A stretch of 64,000 bases of DNA from Ardenticatenaceae bacterium (GTDB taxonomy: Bacteria; Chloroflexota; Anaerolineae; Promineifilales; Promineifilaceae): the NCBI GenBank assembly GCA_020634565.1, contig JACKBN010000020.1, forward strand, positions 1 to 64,000, read 5' to 3'. The notes below the pieces were generated by a model that was given only the letters and a program-made list of their open reading frames with translations, had not been told where the DNA came from and did no database searches. Each line of letters begins with the position of its first letter. Position 1 is the stretch's first letter. The translations under genes and the position numbers were made by a program. This document shows positions 26,906 through 35,706 of this stretch, piece by piece.

Positions 26906-28384
26906 ATGAACGAAACCTTCACCCATCTACGCGTCCATTCCCATTATACCCTGTTGGGCGCAACTGCCACTGTGGAGCAGCTGGTTGCCCGTGCCGCTAA
27001 CCAGGCGCTGCCTGCGCTGGCCCTCACCGACGGCGCGGCGCTGTACGGCGCAGTTGCCTTCAACCGCGCCTGCCTCGCCGCTGGTATTCAGCCAGTGTTG
27101 GGTATGACCCTGCGCGTCACGCTGCCGGAAGCGATGAACTTGCCGGGGCCGGGCTGGGGCGAACTGGTGCTGCTGGCCAAAGACTCGGTGGGCTATCGCT
27201 CATTGTGCGGCCTTTCTTCGCTGATGCAGGGCAGCGGACAGCGAGAGCAGATTTTGCGGCAGGGGCTGGATTGGGATGAATTACGGCCGTTTACCCCCCA
27301 TCTCATCGCCATCGACAGCGGCAAAACCGGCTGGCTGGCCCGACTGGTTGCTGCCGGACAACCTAAACTGGCCGCGCGGTATGCTTCTCGCCTGGCCGGG
27401 CTGTTCGAGTCAGATGGTTACCTGGGCGTCACGATTCAACAGCCCGCCGACGTGGCCCTGGCGCGGGAAGCCAGCAGCGTGGCGGCTCGATTTGGTTTGC
27501 AAGCGGCGGCGCTCCAGCCCATTTTTTGCCTGGAACCAGACGAAGCGCCCCGACTGCGCCTGCTGGCGGCGATTGACCAGAACTGCCATCTCACGGAGGT
27601 GCCTGCCGAATCACTGCCCGGTGGTGGTGGGGCCGATGCGGAGCTGCATTGGCTACCTGCCGAAACGGTAGCGGAACGATTTGCCGATCTGCCGGAAGCA
27701 GTGGCCACGGTAGGCAAAATTGTGGCCAAATGCGAACCGGCGCTGCCGGACGGCCGTCCCATCTGGCCCAAGCTGGATTTACCAGCGGAGCAGACGGTGG
27801 AGGATGCGCTGGCGGCAGCGGCGCAGGCTGGATTGCGCGAGAAATATGGCCCTTCCCCCGATTCTTCAATTTTTGCTCGGCTGGAAAAAGAAATCGCCTC
27901 CATCAATCGGTACGGTTTTGCCCCGCTCTTTTTGCTGGTGGCCGACATCACCCGCTTTGCCCGCGAAACGGCCGTACCCGTGAACACGCGCGGCAGCGTG
28001 GCCAACTCGCTGGTGGCCTACTGCCTGGGCATCACCCAGGTGGACCCCATTGCCAACGAGCTGCTGTTTGAGCGGTTTCTTAACCCGGCGCGGGCTAATT
28101 TGCCCGATATCGACCTTGATTTTTGCAGCCGCCGCCGGGACGAGGTGCTGAATTACGTGCGCGAAAAGTATGGCGAAGACCGCGTCGCCCTCGTGGCCAC
28201 GATTAGCACCATGCAGCCCACATCGGCCGTGCGGGAGACGGCCAAAGCCCACGGTTTGCCCGAAGCGGAGATCAAGGCGCTGACGGCGCTGCTGCCCCGT
28301 GGCTGGGCATCCCGCTCCGCGCCGCCGCAGCGAAAAACCGCTGGACGATGTGCGGGCCGAGGTGGAAGACGTGGCGCAGCATAA
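26906..28384 (+). CDS. dnaE: DnaE-type DNA polymerase III alpha subunit, N-terminal part (frameshifted)
   Basis: From ATG 26906 (MNETFTHLRV) the frame encodes the PHP domain (HLRVHSHYTLLGATATVEQL), then the polymerase palm with the catalytic aspartates in LPDIDLDFCSRRRDEVLNYV near residue 405. After ALLPRGW the frame goes wrong. Dropping one G from GGG at 28305-28307 joins it to the next ORF, giving about 1,032 residues. This is shorter than replicative DnaE1 and lacks its C-terminal tau-binding region, so it resembles a second, DnaE2/ImuC-like polymerase used in lesion bypass. A longer frame upstream runs into a word repeat and is not used. Confidence 0.8.
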   Translation: MNETFTHLRVHSHYTLLGATATVEQLVARAANQALPALALTDGAALYGAVAFNRACLAAGIQPVLGMTLRVTLPEAMNLPGPGWGELVLLAKDSVGYRSLCGLSSLMQGSGQREQILRQGLDWDELRPFTPHLIAIDSGKTGWLARLVAAGQPKLAARYASRLAGLFESDGYLGVTIQQPADVALAREASSVAARFGLQAAALQPIFCLEPDEAPRLRLLAAIDQNCHLTEVPAESLPGGGGADAELHWLPAETVAERFADLPEAVATVGKIVAKCEPALPDGRPIWPKLDLPAEQTVEDALAAAAQAGLREKYGPSPDSSIFARLEKEIASINRYGFAPLFLLVADITRFARETAVPVNTRGSVANSLVAYCLGITQVDPIANELLFERFLNPARANLPDIDLDFCSRRRDEVLNYVREKYGEDRVALVATISTMQPTSAVRETAKAHGLPEAEIKALTALLPRGWASRSAPPQRKTAGRCAGRGGRRGAA

Positions 28385-30005
28385 AGTTCTCGCCGATGCT
28401 TTTTCCCTCATCGGGCAGCCGCATCATCTGAGCATTCATCCCGGCGGCATCGTCATTTCGCCGGGGCCGATGACCGACTACGTGCCGGTGCAACTTGCCC
28501 CCAAAGGGTTTCTCATCACCCAATACGACCATCGGGACGTGGAGAAAATTGGCCTGCCCAAGATTGATTTGCTGGGCATCCGCGCCCTCACGGTGCTGGC
28601 GGACACGGCCGAAGCGATTCGCACCACGCTGGACCCTGCGTTTGATTTGCTAAACATACCGCCAGACGATGAGGAAACGGCCGTTCACCTGCAAACCGGC
28701 CAAACCATCGGTGTTTTTCAATGCGAAAGCTCCGGGGCGCGGCGCACGCTGCGGCAATTGAATGCTGCCAATCTGCGCGATTTGGCGGTGGCCAACGCTT
28801 TCTTCAAGCCAGGCCCAGCCACGGGCGGCATGGCCCAGGCCTTTGTGCGGCGCTATCGCGGCGAGGAGCAGGTCGCTTTTTTGCATCCGGCGCTGGAACC
28901 CATTTTGGGCAGCACCCAGGGCGTCATGCTGTTTCAGGAGCAAGTTTTGCGTGTAGCCACTGAGATTGCGCATCTTAGTTGGGCTGAAGCGGATCATTTG
29001 CGGCGCGGTATGAGCAAATTCAAGGCGGATGAGATGGCGGCGATGCGACAGCGTTTTGTGCTGGGCTGCCAGGAGAAAAGTGACTTTAGCAAAGAACAGG
29101 CAACCACGCTTTGGGATCAGGTGATGCCCTTTGCGGGCTATGGTTTTAATCAGGGGCACGCCACGGCTTATGCGGATGTTAGTTATCGCTCGGCTTATTT
29201 GAAGGCGCATTATCCGGCGCAGTTTTTGTGCGCTCGGCTGCGCGATTATGGCGGCTTTCACCATCCGGCCATTTATATTGCTGAAGCGCAGCGGTTGGGC
29301 ATTGGGGTGCGTCCGCCGCATGTGAATTTTAGCGGGCGCAAGTTTACGCTGACAACCGGCGAGCCATCCCCGATTTTGTGGATGGGGTTGGGGCAGGTGC
29401 GGGATTTGCGGCGGTCGGCGGTGCGGGCGATTGTGCAGGCGCGGGAGGAACGGCCGTTCACGAACCTCCACGATCTGCTTAGCCGGGTCGATCTGCAAAA
29501 GAAAGAAATCAGCCACCTGATCCAGTGTGGCGGATTGGATGGCCTGGGCGAAAGCCGCGCCGCGCTGCTGGCGGAGGCGGCGGATGTGGCTCGGGCGGGC
29601 AGCGCGCACCAGTTGGGTTTTGATTTGGGCTTGAAAACCAAAATTGAGGCGGAAAGTTTAGCGGAGCGTTTGGCCTGGGAAACGGCCGTTCTTGGTTGGC
29701 CTGTTTCGGCTAGTCCGGTGGCAGTGGTGCAAGATCAGGCTGCGGATGATGTGCCGCTGCGCTATGTGCCTCGTTTGCGTAACCAAAAAACGACGGTGGC
29801 TGGGGTTCGCTTGCCGGGCTGGACAGGTGGACGCGGCTTCTATTTTGGCGATGGTGATAGTTTTGAAATTGTGCAGCTGCAAAAAACGGCCGTTGCCAAA
29901 AGCAAGATTAAAGCGTGGCTGCCAGCGCGCCTGACAGGGTATTGGCGGGAAGATGCCTGGGGCGGTGGGTGGTTCGAAGCGGTAGATGTTGCTATCCTCT
30001 TATAA
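28299..30005 (+). CDS. dnaE: DnaE-type DNA polymerase III alpha subunit, C-terminal part
   Basis: This frame continues the polymerase: HPGGIVISPGPMTDYVPVQL, IDLLGIRALTVL, the fingers region with LFQEQVLRVATEIAHLSWAE, and GYGFNQGHATAYADVSYRSA, all DnaE hallmarks. A C-terminal OB-like stretch (TTVAGVRLPGW) ends the protein with no tau-binding extension. The apparent start inside the frame is an artefact of the indel at 28305-28307. mscL follows 100 nt downstream on the same strand. Confidence 0.8.
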   Translation: MAGHPAPRRRSEKPLDDVRAEVEDVAQHKVLADAFSLIGQPHHLSIHPGGIVISPGPMTDYVPVQLAPKGFLITQYDHRDVEKIGLPKIDLLGIRALTVLADTAEAIRTTLDPAFDLLNIPPDDEETAVHLQTGQTIGVFQCESSGARRTLRQLNAANLRDLAVANAFFKPGPATGGMAQAFVRRYRGEEQVAFLHPALEPILGSTQGVMLFQEQVLRVATEIAHLSWAEADHLRRGMSKFKADEMAAMRQRFVLGCQEKSDFSKEQATTLWDQVMPFAGYGFNQGHATAYADVSYRSAYLKAHYPAQFLCARLRDYGGFHHPAIYIAEAQRLGIGVRPPHVNFSGRKFTLTTGEPSPILWMGLGQVRDLRRSAVRAIVQAREERPFTNLHDLLSRVDLQKKEISHLIQCGGLDGLGESRAALLAEAADVARAGSAHQLGFDLGLKTKIEAESLAERLAWETAVLGWPVSASPVAVVQDQAADDVPLRYVPRLRNQKTTVAGVRLPGWTGGRGFYFGDGDSFEIVQLQKTAVAKSKIKAWLPARLTGYWREDAWGGGWFEAVDVAILL

Positions 30006-30105
30006 ACAACCCATAAAATTTGTGACTTGAATTCTATGTGGGGGTTCTAACTTGGGGACGCAAAATGGGCGTCATTTAATCTGGTAAATTGGAGGAAAAA
30101 GGAAA

Positions 30106-30480
30106 ATGTTTAAAGAGTTTCGGGCGTTTATTGCCAAAGGAAATGTGCTGGATTTGGCCGTGGCGGTCATTATCGGTGGTGCGTTTGGCGCGATTGTGAC
30201 TTCATTGGTTAATGACATTATCATGCCGTTAATCGGGGTGATTTTGGGAGGTGTTGATTTCACCTCATTGGCTATTCAAGCGGGCGATGCCAGTATCACT
30301 TACGGTAATTTCATTCAAGCCATTATCAATTTCTTGATTATCGCCTTTGTCATTTTCATGATTGTGCGGACGGCCGACAATATGAAAAAGAAAGAAGAGG
30401 CAGCCCCTGCACCGCCCGCCGGACCCACCACTGAAGAACTTCTGGTGCAAATTCGTGATTTGCTAAAAGAAAAGGCTTAG
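30106..30480 (+). CDS. mscL: Large-conductance mechanosensitive channel MscL
   Basis: A 124-residue channel subunit; the pentamer opens under membrane tension to release solutes in hypo-osmotic shock. Shows the N-terminal amphipathic helix FKEFRAFIAKGNVLDLAVAV, the first pore helix VIIGGAFGAIVTSLVNDIIMP with the gate glycines, a short outer loop, the second helix (FLIIAFVIFMIVRTAD) and the C-terminal helix EELLVQIRDLLKE. ATG 30106 has GGAGGAAAAAGG upstream. A bidirectional terminator follows. Confidence 0.97.
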   Translation: MFKEFRAFIAKGNVLDLAVAVIIGGAFGAIVTSLVNDIIMPLIGVILGGVDFTSLAIQAGDASITYGNFIQAIINFLIIAFVIFMIVRTADNMKKKEEAAPAPPAGPTTEELLVQIRDLLKEKA

Positions 30481-30518
30481 CTTTTCGCTTCGTTCTTGTT
30501 TTGAAACCCCACACAGGC

Positions 30519-30556
30519 AAACGGCCGCTTCCAGTTTTAATTGGAAGCGGCCGTTT
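30519..30556. terminator. Bidirectional terminator built from the ACGGCCG motif
   Basis: A perfect 15-bp stem, AAACGGCCGCTTCCA (30519-30533) with TGGAAGCGGCCGTTT (30542-30556), and an 8-nt loop, between convergent mscL and the response regulator. It is T-rich on the plus side. Each arm carries the window-wide CGGCCG motif. Confidence 0.85.
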
Positions 30557-30561
30557 TGCTT

Positions 30562-30948
30562 TTACGCTGCCGGCGCCAACAGCCGTTCGATGAGGGCTGA
30601 AAACTCCATGACGTGCAGCGGTTTGGCCACAAAATAGTCACAGCCGTTGGCCAGCAAAAACGCTTCATCAAATTGAAACGCGTGGGCGGTTAAGGCTATC
30701 AGCGGCACATCGGGGCCAATGAGCTGGCGTAAGGGGAAAAGCAGTTGGCTGTGCGCTTCTTCGATGCTGTTGTCTGGCAGTAAAATGTCAGTGAGTACGA
30801 GGTTGTACTGCTTGGTTTGAACAAGTTGCAGGGCAGAAACGGCCGTTGTTGCCCGATCCACCTCTAATCCCAAACGATTTAAAATACGCTCCACCAGGCG
30901 GAAATTGTCATCATTGTCCTCGATGTACAGGATTTGCTGATTACTCAT
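30562..30948 (-). CDS. Single-domain response regulator (CheY-like receiver)
   Basis: 128 residues consisting of one receiver domain: acidic pair EDND near residue 8, phospho-acceptor Asp in LVLTDILLPD, Thr in LIALTAHA, and Lys in YFVAKPL. No output domain, so it acts by protein contact or in a relay. The start is ATG 30948 (MSNQQILYIE), overlapping the stop of the upstream TPR kinase by 8 nt (ATGAGTAA); the kinase is its obvious partner. Confidence 0.9.
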   Translation of the reverse strand: MSNQQILYIEDNDDNFRLVERILNRLGLEVDRATTAVSALQLVQTKQYNLVLTDILLPDNSIEEAHSQLLFPLRQLIGPDVPLIALTAHAFQFDEAFLLANGCDYFVAKPLHVMEFSALIERLLAPAA

Positions 30949-32806
30949 CAGGCGTGTCGCTTTCTGACAGATTGCGTGGCAGCGTGACCACAAACTTGGA
31001 GCCTTGCCCCACTATACTCTCCACAGCGATTGATCCCCCGTGGAGCTGTATCAAATCGCGGGCAATTGGCAGCCCCAGGCCCGTTCCGCGCAGGGTGCGG
31101 TTTTTGGGTGTGTCTACCTGGGTAAAGGTCTCGAATAAGGCAGACATCTGATCGGCAGGGATACCAATGCCGTTGTCTTCGACGATGAACTGAATAGAAA
31201 CGGCCGTTGCCTCAGCCGTCAACTTCACCCAGCCCTCATCGGTGAACTTGAACGCATTGCTCAGCAAATTGAGCAAAACTTGTTTGATACGCATTGTGTC
31301 TACAATGAATTCAGGTAACTCAGGATCGGCGATTACAATAAATTCCACACCATTTTTGGCTGAGCGGGCTACCACATCAGCCACCTCATGCACAATTAGC
31401 CAGGGAGAGGCGCGTTCTGGGTAAATAACCAGCTTACCCGTTTCAATCTTGGCCATATCCAACACTTCGTTGACCAATTCCAACAGGTGTAGACCATTTT
31501 TGTGGATGCGCTGAACATCTTCTACCAGCATCAAATTTTGCTGCTCAGTCAGCTCCAGCTCAATAAGTTCCGCAAAACCGATAATAGAGTTGAGCGGCGT
31601 GCGCAGCTCGTGACTCATTGTCGCCAAAAACCGGCTTTTGGCCTGACTGGCCTGAAGAGCTTGTTCCTCGGCTCGTTTGCGTTCTTGAATTTCTCGCTCT
31701 AACTCTTTGGCTTTTTGTTGAAGCAGTTCAGCTTCACGGTGGGCTGCCTCTGTACGATAAGCTACTTCCAGATCATGCCGTGCTTGTTTTGATTTTTCAT
31801 CGAAAACAATCTCTTTGAGTTTGTGAAATTGTTGGAAGCAGTGCAGCGCCCGCTCAAAATTGCCCATGCCTTTGTATGCTTCAGCCAGTTTTTCATACAC
31901 TTCGAAAATGAACTGTTTGCCTGCTGAAGATTTGGCAATTTCTAGCGATTCCTCAAGATGTTTAACTGCTTCTGGATAGCGGTGCTGTAAAATACAAAGC
32001 TTACCCAGATTCCATAAGGAATGGAGACGGCGCGGTTTCAAGCTCTCAGTTTGCAAAAAGTCTAAATTTTGCTGAAAGTAGGTAACTGCCTGCTCTAGCT
32101 GGCCTAAGCCCATGTATCCTTCACCAATCCGATTTCTGGCAAAAACTGCGCTGAACAGATTGTTATTGGACAGGGTGATGGCCAGTGCCCGCTGACCGTA
32201 TGCCAATGCCTGCGCAAACTCACCGATTTTCACGTATTCCAGGGCGCAGTTGTTAAGCGCGAATTCAACTCCCGGTAAATTGTGGGCTTCTTTGAGTGTC
32301 AGAACCTGGTTCAGGTGGCGCAGCGCTTGCTCACTGTTGCCCATCTCCCCATACACCAGCCCAATGCCGCTTAGCGCCTCGGCTTCGGCCAGAAGATTCT
32401 CTTCCCGGCGGCTCAGTTCCAACGCTTGAAGGTAGTAAGACAATGCTTCCGTAAAGTTGCCCAACTCCATTTGCACAAAACCGAGCAGCCGCAAAATGCT
32501 GGCTTTCTGCACGTTTTCGTGATGCGCTTCTGTCAGTGCAGCCGCTTTTTCTAGGTAATGGATAGCGGCCTCATTGTTGCGCAGATCGTTGAACAAGCTG
32601 CCGATTTGTTTAAAAATGGGGATGGAAAGCTTCGGGTCGAGGTTGTGTGTTTCTACGATTTCCTGGGCTTTGTTTAGATGAACGATCGCCTCTTGGAAAT
32701 CAAAGGTGGCAAAGTAATCAGCCAACTCGTGCAGCGCAGTGACTGTTTGTAGCGGGGTTTCGGCGTGGGTTACGGCCGTCTGGAGTTGTTCTAGCGTTTG
32801 GTTCAT
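30941..32806 (-). CDS. TPR-repeat sensor histidine kinase
   Basis: A 621-residue cytosolic kinase. Residues about 20-335 form seven or eight TPR repeats (for example EALSYYLQALELSRR and QALRHLNQVLTLKEA), followed by a coiled coil rich in Glu/Arg/Lys (about 350-385), a HisKA helix with FLATMSHELRTPLNSIIGF, and a HATPase domain with DNGIGIP and GTGLGLPIA boxes. The signal is probably sensed through TPR-mediated protein contacts. Translationally coupled to the receiver gene. Confidence 0.92.
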   Translation of the reverse strand: MNQTLEQLQTAVTHAETPLQTVTALHELADYFATFDFQEAIVHLNKAQEIVETHNLDPKLSIPIFKQIGSLFNDLRNNEAAIHYLEKAAALTEAHHENVQKASILRLLGFVQMELGNFTEALSYYLQALELSRREENLLAEAEALSGIGLVYGEMGNSEQALRHLNQVLTLKEAHNLPGVEFALNNCALEYVKIGEFAQALAYGQRALAITLSNNNLFSAVFARNRIGEGYMGLGQLEQAVTYFQQNLDFLQTESLKPRRLHSLWNLGKLCILQHRYPEAVKHLEESLEIAKSSAGKQFIFEVYEKLAEAYKGMGNFERALHCFQQFHKLKEIVFDEKSKQARHDLEVAYRTEAAHREAELLQQKAKELEREIQERKRAEEQALQASQAKSRFLATMSHELRTPLNSIIGFAELIELELTEQQNLMLVEDVQRIHKNGLHLLELVNEVLDMAKIETGKLVIYPERASPWLIVHEVADVVARSAKNGVEFIVIADPELPEFIVDTMRIKQVLLNLLSNAFKFTDEGWVKLTAEATAVSIQFIVEDNGIGIPADQMSALFETFTQVDTPKNRTLRGTGLGLPIARDLIQLHGGSIAVESIVGQGSKFVVTLPRNLSESDTPDE

Positions 32807-32865
32807 AGATTTTGGGTTGTGTAACTAGAAAATGGGTTCACAACGGCCGTATGGCTCTGCCCCTC

Positions 32866-32970
32866 GTATTGCGCCCCGAAAGTTCGCATCAGGTTTATGA
32901 AAATGGCGCAATACTTAAACAGTCCGGCAAACTCGACATAATGAAGTCATTTAGATTTGCGCCGGACTGT
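32866..32970. repeat. Two adjacent perfect 10-bp hairpins
   Basis: GTATTGCGCC (32866-32875) pairs with GGCGCAATAC (32905-32914), and ACAGTCCGGC (32919-32928) with GCCGGACTGT (32961-32970). The loops are 29 and 32 nt. They lie in the 212-nt spacer after the PEP-utilising enzyme and before the TPR kinase, and could end the former's transcript. The layout resembles paired REP sequences. Confidence 0.6.
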
Positions 32971-33018
32971 ACTAGTATAGTTTTTTAACCCAAGATCGCC
33001 AGTGAATTTTGCCAGAAA

Positions 33019-35697
33019 TTACAGAATCTCCACAAACCCTTCATCCCCATGTACGCGAATGTGCTGCCCAGTTTGTATTTGCCGCGTAGCATCCGCTACG
33101 CCGACGACGGCGGGGATGCCATATTCGCGGGCCACTACCGAGCCGTGGGTCATCAGGCCACCCACTTCCATTACTAGGGCGGCAGCGTTAATAAACAGCG
33201 GTGTCCAGCCCGGATCGGTGAATGGGGCAATGAGGATTTCGCCCTTGGCCAGCACATCTTTGGTGGGGTCCATTACGACTTTGGCAATGCCCTCGATGGT
33301 GCCACTGGAAGCAGCGCTGCCCACCAGCGCACCTTCGGGCAGGCCTTCCCGGCTGATTTTGGCCTGCACAATTTCGCCGTCGCTGGTGAGCAGGCGGGGC
33401 GGGGTGAGCTTGTGGCAGCGGGCAAATTCTGCCTGGCGCTGCGAGATAAGCGGCCGTATTTCCAGTTCCGGGTTGGCGGCAAACTGAATCAACTCGGCCA
33501 GGTCGAGGTGGTAAATGTCGTCGGGGTGGGTGATACGGCCGTTTTCAACCAATCGCCCCGCCTCTTCCTGCAAAATTGGCTTGACCATGCCCAACAGCTT
33601 GATGATGCAAAACTTGGGATGCTCTCGCCCCGGTGTGTAGCCGCGCACTGTTTTCACCAGGCGGCGCACCAGCGGACGGCGCACAAAACCAAACAATCCT
33701 TGCCCGGCTGCGGCGATGAGCCGCTGGCCAGCCGCTTCGCCTGCGGCAGACATTTGGGCGTGGTGGGCGCGATGGCTGCCCGGTTCTTTGTGCTGCAAGT
33801 TGCCAATCACAAATTGCAACAACGAGGTGGGGTCTTCGCGCCAGCGGAGGCGCGAAATGTCAATTTCTGACGGGCCACGCATGCCATAGCGAGCCAGAAA
33901 ATCGGCCCAGCCCGCCAGAAATGGGGCGCTGCCGGGCACGCTGGCGGCGCTGGCCAATGCCTGTGCTGGCGGATTGTTTTGAAAATGAGCGACCAGTTCG
34001 GGTGACTGTCGCACCAAATCGGCCAAATCGCCAACGGCGAGGTCCATTTCGGTGGTGACATTGCCAGAGAGTCCGCGGGCAACGGCCGTTAAATCATCCG
34101 GGTTGGCGCGCTGGCTCATGAGCTTAGCCAGCAGCCGCTGCGAAGCGATGCCGCTGGCCACCAGGGCGGCAAAATCGGGGAGTAGGAAGTTAAAGACGCC
34201 ACCAATTTCTTGCTCGATTTGTTGCAGGCGGGCGGCTCCCGCTGGTTGGGCCAAAATGCGCTGCTGGCTGGCTGCTACCAGTGTGTCCATCCGGTCGGTT
34301 AGCTCCTGGAGCGTGGCTTGTGGCTCGCGTCGCAGCACAAATTTGAAGACCGTTTTGATGATGGGGCCGAGGTAGGAAAATACGTCCCGCAGGTGCGTTT
34401 TGGGATGAAGTTGGGCCAGGCGCTGCCGAAATTCAGGCCGCTCGATTGCCGCCCGAATGCCTGCGGCAATTTGCTCATCGGCCAGGGTGAGGAAGATGGG
34501 TACCAGCTTGCGGCCCAGGCGCAGGTTGAGTAGGGGCGTTGTGTCAATGTACATGCGGCCGCCGGCTGCGGCGACGCTTTGGCTGCGGCTAGTCGGGCCA
34601 GCGATCTTTTGCGTGGGGAACATCAGCCGCCAAAAGTCCAGCCCCAGTCGCTTGACGGGGTCCAGCATCACCTGGGCGTGGCTCAGGCTGACGTAGAGGT
34701 GGAGTGCGTCATCCTGCGGCTGCGGTTCGGGCAGGGGGAAAAGCGTGGTGATGGGGCGGGTTTGCAGCAGGTAGATTTCCCCGTCGGCGATGGCCCATTC
34801 GATGTCTTGTGGCTTGTGGTAATGGGCTTCGATGCGCTTGCCCAGCTTTGCCAGGGCGATGGCTTGCGCTTGGCTGAGGACCTGGGCGTGGCGCTGGTCA
34901 TCGCTGAGGGTTTCCTGGATGGTGCCGCCTTGGGGTAACGGCCGTATCGCCAACTGCTTGTCCCCAATTTTTGTTTCGATGAGCTGATGGGTGCGGCTGT
35001 CTACTCGGTACAAATCGGCCGTGACCAGCCCGGCGACAAGTGCTTCACCCAAGCCGTAGCTGGCGTCGATAGAGCAGATGTGGCGATGCTGGCTGACTGG
35101 ATCGGCGGTGAACAGGATGCCGGAGATGTCTGGCAACACCATTTGCTGCACCACGACGGAGAGGGCAACCTCTTCATGAGCAAAGCCGTTGCGCTGGCGG
35201 TACAAAATCGCCCGATCGGTGAAAAGCGATGCCCAGCAGCGGCGCACGGCATCCAAAATATCGGCTTCGCCCTGCACGTTGAGGTAGGTGTCTTGCTGCC
35301 CGGCAAAGGAAGCGTCGGGCAAATCTTCGGCGGTGGCGCTGGAACGCACGGCGTAGGCGGCGTTAGGGTCGAGGTGATGGAGAGTTTGAGTAACGGCCGT
35401 ACCAATCGCATCGGGTATGGCTGTTTCATGCAGCGCCTGGCGAATTTGCTCGCCAACTTTGCGCGTAGTCACTAAATCTTCCGCTGGGATGGCGTCCAGG
35501 GCGGCGTAAAAATCGGACATTTGCGGGCAGGCGGCCACAAAATCGTGGAAGGCACGGGTAGTAACGCAGAAGCCGGGCGGCACGGGGAAGCTGGCCCGGG
35601 ACATTTCGCCCAGGTTGGCTCCCTTGCCGCCGACCAGCGGCAGATCAGCGGCGGAAATTTGTTGAAAGGGAAGTGTGTAGGGAATATGGTTTGTCAT
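33019..35697 (-). CDS. Rifampicin-phosphotransferase-like / PEP synthase-like enzyme
   Basis: 892 residues in three parts: an N-terminal ATP-grasp domain (LVGGKGANLGEMSR, VRSSATAEDLPDASFAGQQD, QDIEWAIADGEIYLLQTRPI), a helical middle domain (about 330-770), and a C-terminal swivelling His domain with GGLMTHGSVVAREYGIPAVV, whose His carries the phosphoryl group. PEP synthase and rifampicin phosphotransferase (RPH) share this plan. The middle domain start (LYVSLSHAQVMLDPVKRLGL) looks more like RPH than PpsA, so drug inactivation is possible but unproven. It follows the DUF3179 gene by 9 nt, downstream of a TetR gene. Confidence 0.75.
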   Translation of the reverse strand: MTNHIPYTLPFQQISAADLPLVGGKGANLGEMSRASFPVPPGFCVTTRAFHDFVAACPQMSDFYAALDAIPAEDLVTTRKVGEQIRQALHETAIPDAIGTAVTQTLHHLDPNAAYAVRSSATAEDLPDASFAGQQDTYLNVQGEADILDAVRRCWASLFTDRAILYRQRNGFAHEEVALSVVVQQMVLPDISGILFTADPVSQHRHICSIDASYGLGEALVAGLVTADLYRVDSRTHQLIETKIGDKQLAIRPLPQGGTIQETLSDDQRHAQVLSQAQAIALAKLGKRIEAHYHKPQDIEWAIADGEIYLLQTRPITTLFPLPEPQPQDDALHLYVSLSHAQVMLDPVKRLGLDFWRLMFPTQKIAGPTSRSQSVAAAGGRMYIDTTPLLNLRLGRKLVPIFLTLADEQIAAGIRAAIERPEFRQRLAQLHPKTHLRDVFSYLGPIIKTVFKFVLRREPQATLQELTDRMDTLVAASQQRILAQPAGAARLQQIEQEIGGVFNFLLPDFAALVASGIASQRLLAKLMSQRANPDDLTAVARGLSGNVTTEMDLAVGDLADLVRQSPELVAHFQNNPPAQALASAASVPGSAPFLAGWADFLARYGMRGPSEIDISRLRWREDPTSLLQFVIGNLQHKEPGSHRAHHAQMSAAGEAAGQRLIAAAGQGLFGFVRRPLVRRLVKTVRGYTPGREHPKFCIIKLLGMVKPILQEEAGRLVENGRITHPDDIYHLDLAELIQFAANPELEIRPLISQRQAEFARCHKLTPPRLLTSDGEIVQAKISREGLPEGALVGSAASSGTIEGIAKVVMDPTKDVLAKGEILIAPFTDPGWTPLFINAAALVMEVGGLMTHGSVVAREYGIPAVVGVADATRQIQTGQHIRVHGDEGFVEIL

Positions 35698-35706
35698 GAT
35701 TTATCC

